Below, one piece after another: positions 37,187 to 46,073 of a DNA stretch of 64,000 nucleotides. Source of the stretch: Desulfomarina profundi (GTDB lineage Bacteria > Desulfobacterota > Desulfobulbia > Desulfobulbales > Desulfocapsaceae); NCBI RefSeq assembly GCF_019703855.1, contig NZ_AP024086.1, positions 434,001 to 498,000 on the forward strand, read 5' to 3'. The position numbers and the translations under genes were made by a program. The notes beneath the pieces were generated by a model. It did not search any database. It was not told the DNA's origin and saw only the letters and a program-made list of their open reading frames with translations. Within the stretch, counting starts at the first letter, position 1; each line of letters starts with the position of its first letter.

Positions 37187-38494
37187 AAAACCCAAGCTGC
37201 GGCCGAGGGAGCGAGATGCAATAATTCAGTCACTGCGTGCCGGTGTAACCCCTCGTACCGGATTACAGCATATCCAGGTCGGTCGAGTAAAAGAAGTAGA
37301 GGCACTTCTAAAGGATATAGAACGGATAATGGATGGTGGTTCAGCGTTTCGGTTGACTATCGGAGATTTTGGATCTGGTAAAAGTTTTTTTATGCAGTTG
37401 ATTCGCATTATTGCGCTTGAAAAAGGCCTTGTTACAATTCACGCGGATTTAGCACCGGATAGAAGGCTGTATGCCACGGGCGGTCAGGCCAGAAATCTAT
37501 ACGCAGAACTGATGCGAAATCTTTCAACACGGACAAAACCGGATGGAAATGCACTCACCAGTGTTGTAGAAAGATTTATCACCGAAGCCCGGAAAAAAGC
37601 CAAATCATCAGGAGAAAAGGTTAATACTGTTATTGAAAAAAGTCTTAATCGCTTAACGGAACTTGTAGGCGGATATGACTTTGCTCAGGTTATTGAGGCT
37701 TACTGGGAGGGACATAAAGAGGAAGATGAACAGCTCAAAATAGATGCTGTCCGCTGGTTGCGTGGAGAATTCTTAACTAGAACCGATGCCAAAAAGGCAT
37801 TGGGGGTTCGATCCATTGTCACTGATGCCAGTGTATACGACCACTTGAAACTTTTCAGCCTTTTTGTCCGGCAGGCTGGATACAGTGGACTTTTGGTTAT
37901 CTGTGATGAAATGGTTAATCTCTATAAGCTGTCCAGTAAAAAGGCCCGGGTGTCTAATTACGAACAGGTCTTACGAATGCTGAACGACTGCCTTCAAGGC
38001 AGTGCGGAATATATAGGGTTTCTATTCGGAGGAACACCTGATTTTTTGTATGATCCACGGAAAGGTCTATACAGCTATGAGGCATTGCAATCAAGGCTTG
38101 CTGAAAACACATTCGCAAAAGCCGCCGGTGTTATTGACTATAATTCCCCGACCCTTCATTTAGCAAGTTTAGCACCTGAGGAGGTATATGTCCTTTTAGG
38201 GAATCTGCGTCATGTCTTTGCTTCGGGTGATCCTGAAAAATACCTGATTCCGGATGATGCCCTTGCCGCCTTTCTGGAACATTGTTCAAATAAAATTGGT
38301 GATGCATACTTCAGAACCCCCGAAATACAATAAAAGCATTTGTAGATATGCTTTCTGTTTTGGAACAAAGCGATACTATAGAATGGCATCAATTGATTGA
38401 AAGGATGGATATCGAAAAAGAAATAACTACCGATATGTCTGAAATAAAATCTGATACTGCCGATCCAGATGAACTTTCAACATTCAGACTTTAG
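37176..38494 (+). CDS. DUF2791 (BrxC/BrxD-like) P-loop ATPase (frameshifted at the end as read)
   Basis: ATG 37176 has GGAG seven bases upstream and lies inside the TerB_N gene's last codons. 439 residues. Walker A GDFGSGKS (63-70), Walker B LLVICDEM (about 235-242), GGTPDFLYDPRKGLYSYEAL sensor region, all typical of DUF2791, the ATPase family of BREX BrxD. As read the frame ends at 38333 after RTPEIQ. One added C in the run 38317-38321 continues through TPRNTIKAFVDMLSVLEQ to a stop at 38494, eight bases before the helicase. Likely an ATP-driven DNA-associated motor or switch within the module. Confidence 0.87.
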
Positions 38495-38502
38495 CTGACG
38501 AA

Positions 38503-40760
38503 ATGAGCGAATCCAAAGGCTTTAATAAACTGCATAAAGGGGTCCAAAAATGGATTTGGAGCCAGAAATGGACGTCGCTCAGAGACATCCAGGAAGAAGC
38601 AGTCTGCCCCATCTTAGATTCCGATTGCGATATTGTTATCAGCGCTTCTACAGCTGCAGGCAAGACTGAAGCTGCTTTTTTGCCGGCATGCTCCAGGCTG
38701 ATGGAACAGCACCCGAATGGTATTGGTATTTTATACATAAGTCCCCTTAAAGCGTTGATTAACGACCAATTCAGAAGGCTTCAAAGCTTATGTAAGATTC
38801 TCGATATTTCCGTCACCCCTTGGCATGGGGATGTTCTCAGATCAACAAAAATCAAACAGCAAAAAAATCCAAATGGAATTGTGTTGATAACACCGGAGTC
38901 TTTGGAATCATTATTATTGAACCGTGGAAGCTGGTGTTCAAAAGCATTCAATGAATTATGTTATATTATTGTTGATGAATTCCATGCGTTTATAGGTACT
39001 GAAAGGGGGTGCCAGCTCCAATCTCTAATGCATCGCCTGGAATTTTTGATTGAGCGAACGATTCCTAGGGTCGCTCTAAGCGCTACTCTCGGGGATATGA
39101 ATCAAGTAGCGGATGCCTTAAGGCCAAATAAAAAATTGCCCTGTAAAATAATCAATTCAACTGTTTCCCATTCTGATTTAAAACTACAACTCAGGGGCTA
39201 CTTGATACATGCCCAACAAAATGAAAGAACTGTCTCCTCTATAGGCGAAATTGCATGTGATTTATACAAAATTCTCAGGGGAAAATCTCATTTGATTTTT
39301 GCCAACAGCAGAGCCCGAACCGAAGAAATAGCAGCAAGACTTTCGGATATGTGCAAACAAGACTTGGTCCCCAATGAGTTTTTCCCTCATCATGGAAGCC
39401 TTTCAAAGGAAATACGTGAAAGTCTTGAGACAAGACTTCAAAAAGAGAAATTTCCGACTACAGCAGTATGCACTATGACATTGGAGCTGGGCATTGATAT
39501 AGGTAGTGTTGATTCTATTGCCCAAGTAACCTCTCCTCATTCGGTTGCGAGTCTGAGGCAACGCCTTGGACGTTCCGGAAGAAGAGGCGAACCCGCCATA
39601 TTAAGACTTTTTATTCCTGAAAACGAAATAACCGTAAAAAGCCATCTACTGGACCGCCTCCGGATTCACACAGTTCAATGTATTGCAATGATCAATTTGC
39701 TTTTGAAAAAATGGTATGAACCTGCAATCTCGAACAAATATCATTTTTCAACATTGGTGCAGCAAACGCTTTCTGTGATAGGTCAATATGGCGGCGTTCA
39801 GGCTAGTCAGCTATGGGTTTTGCTATGTGAATCCGGGCCATTTTCATCCATAGACCAGGCTCTTTTTGCAATGTTTTTGCGCTCACTGGCTGAAAAAGGT
39901 CTCATCTCCCAACTTGGAGATGGTCAACTGGTATTGGGATATAAAGGTGAAAATTTAGTGGGACACTATTCTTTTTATACTGCTTTTAGCACCCCTGATG
40001 AGTATAGGCTTGAGTTCAACGGGAAGGTTATTGGGACTGTCCCCATAGATAAACCACTGACCCAAGAGCAACATATCATTTTTGCCGGTAAGCGATGGGA
40101 GGTCATCCTTGTCGATGATAAGCACAAATTGATTACGCTTAAGAAAGCAAAAGGTGGAACCCCACCTCAGTTTAGCGGAGATGGCCTCAATGTACACGAT
40201 ATTGTAAGACAGGAAATGCAGCAGATTTATAGTGAGAAACAAACTCCTGTTTATTTGAATGAGGCGGCATTGTTGGCCCTCAAAGAGGGGTTTGATTATT
40301 TCCACGCATTAAATCTTGATTCCAGACAGATTATCCAAATGGGAAATATGGTCCATGCTTTTCCCTGGTTAGGTGACCGGGTGACTAATACCATTACGGT
40401 TCTCCTCCAGGTATATGGTCTGAAAGCTGATTCCTTTGGCGGAGTTATTGATATAAGAAATTGCACCTTAGATGATTTTTTTAATACGGTGAAAAAAATT
40501 CTTTATGTACCCCAAATAACCTCAACAGAGCTGGCAAGCAATATTCCCGATACAGTGATCGAAAAGCACGATCCCTTTTTACCCAAAACCATAAGGGATA
40601 TCGGGTATGGATCAAGAACTTTCGATGTGGATGGTGCCTACAAATGGCTCACTCAAATAGTAAGTTCAACCCATGATCAAGTTGAAAAATTTCAACCATC
40701 AAAATGCTGACGGACGAGCCGCAGATTTTGGATGTTATGTTTGAAGAATCAAATTCATGA
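38503..40760 (+). CDS. Lhr-like superfamily 2 DEAD/DEAH-box helicase
   Basis: As read, 735 residues ending at 40710. Walker A STAAGKTE (50-57), DEFH box (about 156), SATLGD, then a helicase C domain with LGIDIGSVDSIAQV and QRLGRSGRRGEP, and a C-terminal Lhr-type region. One added A in the AAAA at 40701-40704 would extend it as KMLTDEPQILDVMFEESNS to a stop at 40760 with ATGA overlap to the next gene; I give that extended end, moderately sure. ATP-dependent DNA/RNA unwinding paired with the DUF2791 ATPase parallels BrxHI/BrxD in type 2 BREX. Confidence 0.87.
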
Positions 40761-41884
40761 AAAAGATTTCCCAACGCAGATTTGACGCATTGTGCTATGC
40801 ACGGCAGCCATTGATTCGGATGATATCAAAAGAAGTTGCCTAGTATGAGGCGTTCGATCATAAACTTCTTGCAACTATTGTTTTTGACCGCACAGATAGC
40901 GATTATGGCTATGTGATTTTAAGAAGAGATTCAAAAAAAAATATTTAGATGTATTTCAATTTCTACAAATTTTTGCCCAACTCAAAAAGAAGCAGAGCAA
41001 GTTCTGGCGAATGATATCCTACTAAAATTCAAAGATGATGGGCAAGAAGTATATCTTCAAGGAGATGAAACGAAAACACCGAATGAGATATTAATTCCTT
41101 GTGTTGGCAAAGAACAACTCCACGAATATTTTAAATTGCTAATAACTGAACCAAGGTTTGAGGCAGCGAGAAAACTTATAAAAGAAATTGTTTATAGCTA
41201 CGTAGATCCAGGCGGCCACTATATTAGGGAATTTCAAACCCAAGGATTTGATGCTAGGCTTTGGGAACTCTACCTCTATGTATATTTGTATAATGTAGGT
41301 TTCGAGTTTATTCATGGCAAACCATCCCCTGATTTTCATTTGTCTTGGTTTGGAAATGAGTGCTTTATTGAAGTGGTCACAGTGAATCCGAGTCAAAATC
41401 CCAACAGACCTGACCCAACACAACCAGAGACTCAAGACGAAATAAACATACTAAAAAAAGATTATTTTACCTATTAAATACGGGAGTTCTTTATATTTCC
41501 AAACACCAAAAAAAATATTGGGAAAAAGAGCATGTAGCTGGCAAACCTTTGATTGTAGCAATACATGACTTTCATATGCCTGGCTCAATGACTTGGTCGC
41601 ATAATGCATTGTCAGACTATTTGTATGGAGCAAGAACAAGTTTGCACCAAAATGGTGCAGGTGACCCGGAACCAGTATTAGAAAAAATAGAATCCCACAC
41701 ATGGAACGGAAAAACAATTCCATCTAAATTTTTTGCCCAACCTGGAGCTGAAAACATTAGTGCCGTATTATTTACTAATTCGGCAACCATCACCAAGTTT
41801 AACAGAATGGGAAAGTTAGCAGGCTTAGGCAGTAAAGACGTTAAACTTATTCGCCAAGGTTTTATGTACAATCCTGATCCAGAG
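40757..41884 (+). pseudogene. Fourth Ter-module gene, possible PD-(D/E)xK nuclease, 5' part (decayed and IS21-disrupted)
   Basis: Frame from ATG 40757 (MKKISQRRFDALCYARQPLIRM) meets a TAG at about 40841 where Trp fits, then a one-base gain in the nine-A run near 40931, then a frame change near 41466. Pieces read on as FCPTQKEAEQVLANDIL, LITEPRFEAARKLIKEIV, and SPDFHLSWFGNECFIEVVTVNP, where Asp and Glu separated by a short beta-hairpin resemble the PD...ExV core of some restriction-type nucleases. At 41884 the IS21 element interrupts DPE|AFIPIPF; the remainder is at 44525. Function is inferred from a short motif only. Confidence 0.6.
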
Positions 41885-41977
41885 TGACCAGCGACAATTA
41901 TAATTCCTTTTGACGACAATTAAATTTCCCGGAAAATTGTGATCTGATTATTCATATTTCTCAAAGGAGGAATATGG

Positions 41978-43461
41978 ATGGTCACAGATATTCAGGTGAG
42001 GAAATTGAAGAAATACTTAAGTCAAGGGAAGACGTTGGAAGTAGCAGCGGCTAGAGCCGGCATGGATGAGAAAACCGGTCGCAAGTATAGAGATAATGGC
42101 AAATTGCCAAGTGAGATCAGTGCGGAGCGAGTGAGGGAGTGGCGAACTCGTAAAGATCCTTTTGAAGGTATATGGCCAGAGGTTTTACAATTTCTGGAAA
42201 CTAATGAAGGTTTGGAAGCCAAAACTCTTTTTACCCATTTTCAAAGGATTTATCCCGGTTCTTTTGGAGATGGCCAGCTCCGCACGTTTCAACGTCGAGT
42301 AAAAACCTGGCGTTGTACAGAAGGTCCAGGACGTGAAGTTTATTTTCCCCAGGTGCATGTGCCTGCACGGTTGAGTCAGTCTGATTTTACAGATATGTCC
42401 CAATTACAGATCAGTATTGGTGGTCAGCCTTTTGATCACCTGATCTACCATTTTGTGCTGACATATTCGAACTGGGAGACAGGAACGATCTGTTTTTCCG
42501 AGAGTTTCGAAAGCCTGAGCGAAGGATTACAGAAGAGTCTATGGAAACTTGGCGGAGTTCCAGAACAACATCAAACAGACAGGTTGTCAGCTGCGGTGAA
42601 TAAACCGGATAACCCGGAAGAGTTTACCCGTGGCTACCAGGGGCTTTTGGCCCATTACAAATTGCAAGGCCGTAAAATCAATTCGTCAAGCCCCACGAAA
42701 ATGGTGACATTGAGCAGCGCCATCATCGTTTCAAGAAAGCCGTAGATCAGGCCCTGATGCTGCGAGGTAACCGGGATTTTACTACACGCAAGGAATATGA
42801 GTTATTTCTACAGAAGCTGTTTGCACAACTCAACTGCAACCGCCAGGAGCGCTTTCAAGAAGAACAGTCGATGTTGCGTCCACTGCCTTCGGGTAAGCTC
42901 GACACATGTACTCGTTTTGAAGTTCGAGTTGGTCCCAGCAGTACGATCAGAGTAAAGCACAAGGTTTACTCGGTGAATAGTCGACTTATCAAAGAAACAG
43001 TCACAGTGCGGCTGTATGCAGAGTATCTGGAGATCTGGTACGGTCAGAAACATATTGAGAATATCCCCAGAATACGAGGCGGTAGCAAACATTATATCCA
43101 GTACCGCCATATAATTGACTGGCTGGTTCGAAAACCCGGTGCATTTGAGAACTACAGATACCGCAGTGATCTTTTTCCTACGAGCAGGTTCCGGGTTGCC
43201 TATGACTCTCTGCGCAAATTTCGTACCGTTACGGGAGCAGCAAAAGAATACTTATCTATTTTACAGCTTGCTGCCCAAGATAATGAGACAGCTGTAGATG
43301 ATGCCCTTCGTCATCTGATTGACCATGAAAAGAACATTGATTTTGCCCAGGTAAAAACACTGCTTGTCTCTGGTAAACCGGTTGAACCGATTACCAATAT
43401 TTCTGTCCAGACTGTTGCCCTCACAGGCTATGATCAACTCTTACAGGAGGGTTGCAGATGA
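41978..43461 (+). CDS. istA: IstA transposase of IS21 (frameshifted as read)
   Basis: ATG 41978 behind AAAGGAGG. HTH (LSQGKTLEVAAARAGMDEKTGRKY), DDE domain (QSDFTDMSQLQI, YSNWETGTICFSES), then after a one-base loss near 42688 (KPHENGDIEQRHHRFKKAVDQALMLRG in the other frame) the C-terminal region to 43461. One restored base gives 494 residues, the normal IstA length. As read it is 41978-42745 plus 42757-43461. May be a sequencing undercall, so the element could be active. Confidence 0.85.
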
Positions 43462-44219
43462 GTTCAACCGATAATCGAATTATCCTGGATGCGTCTCTTA
43501 AAAAGCTTTATCTGTCAACTATCCGAGCCTGTTACCAGGAGGAGGCGGATTTGGCGAGAAAGGAATCACTAAGCTATGAATCATACCTTCAGGAACTGGT
43601 TGTGCGGGAGTGTGAAGAAAGACGCCATAAACGCATTACCAGATATTTGCGAGAATCCAGACTGCCCCTGGAAAAAAACTTAGCTTCGTTTGAAATGGAT
43701 CGGCTTCCGGCCAAACTGAGCGGCTTTGTCAATAGTTTGCTGGAAGGTTCTTTTCTTGACAGGTGTGAAAACATACTAGCTTTTGGAAACCCAGGTAGTG
43801 GAAAAACCCATCTGCTCTGTGCCATTGCCCAGGAACTGATTAACAAGGATAGGCGTGTTTTCTTTTCTCCGTGCAGTCTGCTGGTGCAAAATCTGCTGGT
43901 GGCCAAAAAGGAGCTTGTTCTTCCAAGATTTCTGAAAAAACTTGCCAAGTATGATGCCATACTGATCGACGATATCGGCTATGTCCAGCAAAGCCGAGAA
44001 GAAATGGAAGTGCTCTTTACCCTTCTTGCGTATTGTTATGAACGGAACAGTATCATGCTAACCAGCAATTTACCATTTTCACAGTGGGAGAAGATATTTA
44101 AAGATCCAATGACTACGGCTGCAGCGATAGACCGGCTTGTGCATCATAGCGTAATACTGGAACTTAATCTTGATAGCTACAGACTGGAAAAAGCAAAACA
44201 AAGCCTTGAGGAAAATTAA
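43458..44219 (+). CDS. istB: IstB helper ATPase of IS21
   Basis: ATG 43458 overlaps the istA stop (ATGA) with CAGGAGGG upstream. 253 residues, DnaC-like AAA+: Walker A GNPGSGKTHLL, Walker B ILIDDIGYV, sensor LTSNLPFSQW. Provides target selection/assembly for IstA. Confidence 0.92.
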   Translation: MSSTDNRIILDASLKKLYLSTIRACYQEEADLARKESLSYESYLQELVVRECEERRHKRITRYLRESRLPLEKNLASFEMDRLPAKLSGFVNSLLEGSFLDRCENILAFGNPGSGKTHLLCAIAQELINKDRRVFFSPCSLLVQNLLVAKKELVLPRFLKKLAKYDAILIDDIGYVQQSREEMEVLFTLLAYCYERNSIMLTSNLPFSQWEKIFKDPMTTAAAIDRLVHHSVILELNLDSYRLEKAKQSLEEN

Positions 44220-44293
44220 TAATCACAGAATAGGGGGCTCTGCCCCCAACCCCCGAGGTTTAACGCATTGTGGCCATGAGGATGAAGAAAGAA

Positions 44294-44323
44294 AAGACCG
44301 GGCAAATCCTTATACCCGGTCTT
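44294..44323 (+). terminator. Hairpin after istB
   Basis: AAGACCGGG (44294-44302) pairs with CCCGGTCTT (44315-44323). A second GC hairpin GGGGGC/GCCCCC lies at 44233-44247. Both sit in the 300-bp non-coding tail of the IS21 element. Confidence 0.5.
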
Positions 44324-44524
44324 CATCCTTACGGCACTCATCTCGGCGCTCGGGTCGCTCCTCAGCGTTGCCCTATCCTCCGGATGAGTACAAATAAGTT
44401 ACATTTTAGATGAGGACACTGCAACAGAAACAGAAAAAGCAATGAAATATTATTGCGTATTATTATGTGGTTAAGGCCGGAATTATAATTGTCGCCAGCC
44501 GGGAATTATAATTGTCGTTGATTA

Positions 44525-44791
44525 CCAGAGGCTTTTATTCCAATACCATTTGCAATTGACGTCGACGATGAGAGGTATGAAGAATCATGGTCAGACAATC
44601 TTATCATGTTTCATAACCCCAATGCTCTCAATCCAATTAACCCAGAGTGGTTTTGGGATATTTCACATTATTGGTGGGATAGCGAAGAAGAAACATTTAT
44701 TGGAAACATAAGGCTGTATGATGTCATTGCTCCAATTAACATAGCACTAACTCATACATCAAATGGGAATATGGCCCCTGACGAAAGGTAA
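44525..44791 (+). pseudogene. Fourth Ter-module gene, 3' part
   Basis: Continues the interrupted frame from the IS21 edge: PEAFIPIPFAIDVDDERYEESWSDN...NPEWFWDISHYWWDSEEETF...MAPDER, stop at 44791. Joined in frame to the part ending at 41884 once the element and one CCAGAG are removed. Confidence 0.7.
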
Positions 44792-44798
44792 GCGATCT

Positions 44799-44837
44799 GT
44801 TCAGCAGCACGCCTGGCAATACCTTTTTCAAGAATCG
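44799..44837. repeat. 39-bp dispersed repeat, copy A
   Basis: GTTCAGCAGCACGCCTGGCA and following bases resemble 56074-56110 (GTTCAGCAGCACCCCTGAAA...) at about 31 of 37 positions, same orientation. Both lie between genes. Nature unknown. Confidence 0.5.
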
Positions 44838-44877
44838 ATGTTATATGATAAACGTTCTTTTCGGGAGATTGAAAGAG

Positions 44878-45333
44878 ATGAAAATCGATTATGCAAAACC
44901 CATCGAACTCCCTGTTCGGAAGGACCCACAGGGATATGTGTTGATTGAGCATGTTAGAGATGAAGCGTGGTTCTATATTCGATGCCTTAAATCAGACTTT
45001 GAAGATGCTGCATATGTTGGTTGCCTGCATTTTGAGGGAGTGTGGCATGTTTCATCAACCCGTTTTCAGAAGCTGAGAGGGTATCCATATGTCGAAGGTA
45101 CTGATTTGATGTCCTATTACCTTGTTGTACAGAACTCATCCCTTCTTCGATCTTTGACAGAAACAAGAACTGCAGTCAATTGTGATTGGCAGCTTTATGA
45201 TAAAAGGAGGTACAAGCACTGGGTTGTAGAAAGTCATGATTTTTATACGAATATCGTGGCCGCAAAAGTGTCTTTTTCTATTGTACAAGGGGAGAAGGCT
45301 GTTCAGTGTTTCGAAATATGGAATAAGGTTTAA
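44878..45333 (+). CDS. Hypothetical cytoplasmic protein
   Basis: 151 residues from ATG 44878 (MKIDYAKPIELPVRKDPQG), with GGGAGATTGAAAGAG upstream; ATG 44845 in frame is less likely. No signal or TM. Aromatic-rich alpha/beta pattern (EAWFYIRCLKSDFEDAAYVGCLHFEGVWHV). I do not recognise it. It lies next to the broken fourth gene and may belong to the Ter module or be an immunity-type orphan; neither can be shown. Confidence 0.6.
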   Translation: MKIDYAKPIELPVRKDPQGYVLIEHVRDEAWFYIRCLKSDFEDAAYVGCLHFEGVWHVSSTRFQKLRGYPYVEGTDLMSYYLVVQNSSLLRSLTETRTAVNCDWQLYDKRRYKHWVVESHDFYTNIVAAKVSFSIVQGEKAVQCFEIWNKV

Positions 45334-45383
45334 AAACAAATAATCCGGTTGATCTGCGGATGTTTGAACAGGATTTTTCTTAA

Positions 45384-45414
45384 TAAAAAAAGTATCCATC
45401 GGCAAAACCGGTGG
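45384..45414 (-). terminator. Terminator of the envelope-protein cluster
   Basis: On the minus strand CCACCGG and CCGATGG form a 7-bp stem with one mismatch around TTTTG, followed by ATACTTTTTTT. It sits after the last gene (stop 45428) of the leftward cluster. Confidence 0.55.
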
Positions 45415-45427
45415 CTTTAAATCCGGG

Positions 45428-46066
45428 CTATTGTTTTTTCACATCCTTATAGTCAGGTTTAAAAACCGGCAATGGTCGTATAATTTTAATGGTCTTGCCT
45501 CGATAATCGCTAAACTGTTCCAGGTATTCTGCATCCGGTAATATTTTCCTGCCAAAAAAATCGGTGGCATAATGTTGTTTTAAGTACTCCAGTCCATTTT
45601 CATATGGATAAAGATACCTGATCCCCAGTGTGATACCTGCCGGTATCATCCTGCCCTTAAATTTTTGGTTTTCCTGAATCACTCCCTTGAGCTTCCAGAG
45701 TATCGCCTTCCCTGCCCGCATTTTTCCATTGAATGAGGGCAGGTTCCTGTCAAATACAATCTCCTTTGAATGACCTATCACGATCTCAATCGATTCTATA
45801 TCAAAGCGGACTGCACAGTATATCTCAATTTCAAACCTGCCGTCAGAATCAGGCGAGTGACCGGGAAGAAACCGTATTGATGCCCTCACGGCATCGGGAA
45901 GTTTCGCTCTTACCGCAGGGGTGGCAAATGAAGTCTGTGACCATCCTGTCAATAATACCAGCAATAAAACCATATATTTTGTGCAGGTAGTCGGTATCCA
46001 AATAGAGTGGATGAACTCTTGTTTGCCTTCGGAATCGAGTGTGTTAACGGTACGCATAAACCACAT
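45428..46066 (-). CDS. Exported protein of the envelope cluster, unknown
   Basis: 212 residues from ATG 46066, which follows GAGAGAGA seven bases after the ankyrin gene stop. A hydrophobic segment (MVLLLVLLTGWSQTSFA, about 32-48) looks like a signal peptide, so initiation at ATG 45973 is an alternative, though no ribosome site is seen there. The mature part has FLPGHSPDSDGRFEIEIYCAVRFDIESIEI, a beta-rich domain. Last gene of the cluster; family unknown. Confidence 0.6.
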   Translation of the reverse strand: MWFMRTVNTLDSEGKQEFIHSIWIPTTCTKYMVLLLVLLTGWSQTSFATPAVRAKLPDAVRASIRFLPGHSPDSDGRFEIEIYCAVRFDIESIEIVIGHSKEIVFDRNLPSFNGKMRAGKAILWKLKGVIQENQKFKGRMIPAGITLGIRYLYPYENGLEYLKQHYATDFFGRKILPDAEYLEQFSDYRGKTIKIIRPLPVFKPDYKDVKKQ

Positions 46067-46073
46067 TCTCTCT

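Larger units (their letters stand above)
41885..44524 (+). mobile_element. IS21-family insertion sequence with 6-bp target duplication
   Basis: 2640 bp. The ends are inverted: left TGACCAGCGACAATTATAAT (from 41885), right complement TAATCAACGACAATTATAAT (from 44524 inward). Extra copies of the CGACAATTATAATTCC block sit just inside each end, as IS21 elements carry for IstA binding. CCAGAG flanks both sides (41879-41884 and 44525-44530). It carries istA and istB. Removing it and one CCAGAG rejoins one reading frame of the host gene. Confidence 0.92.
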
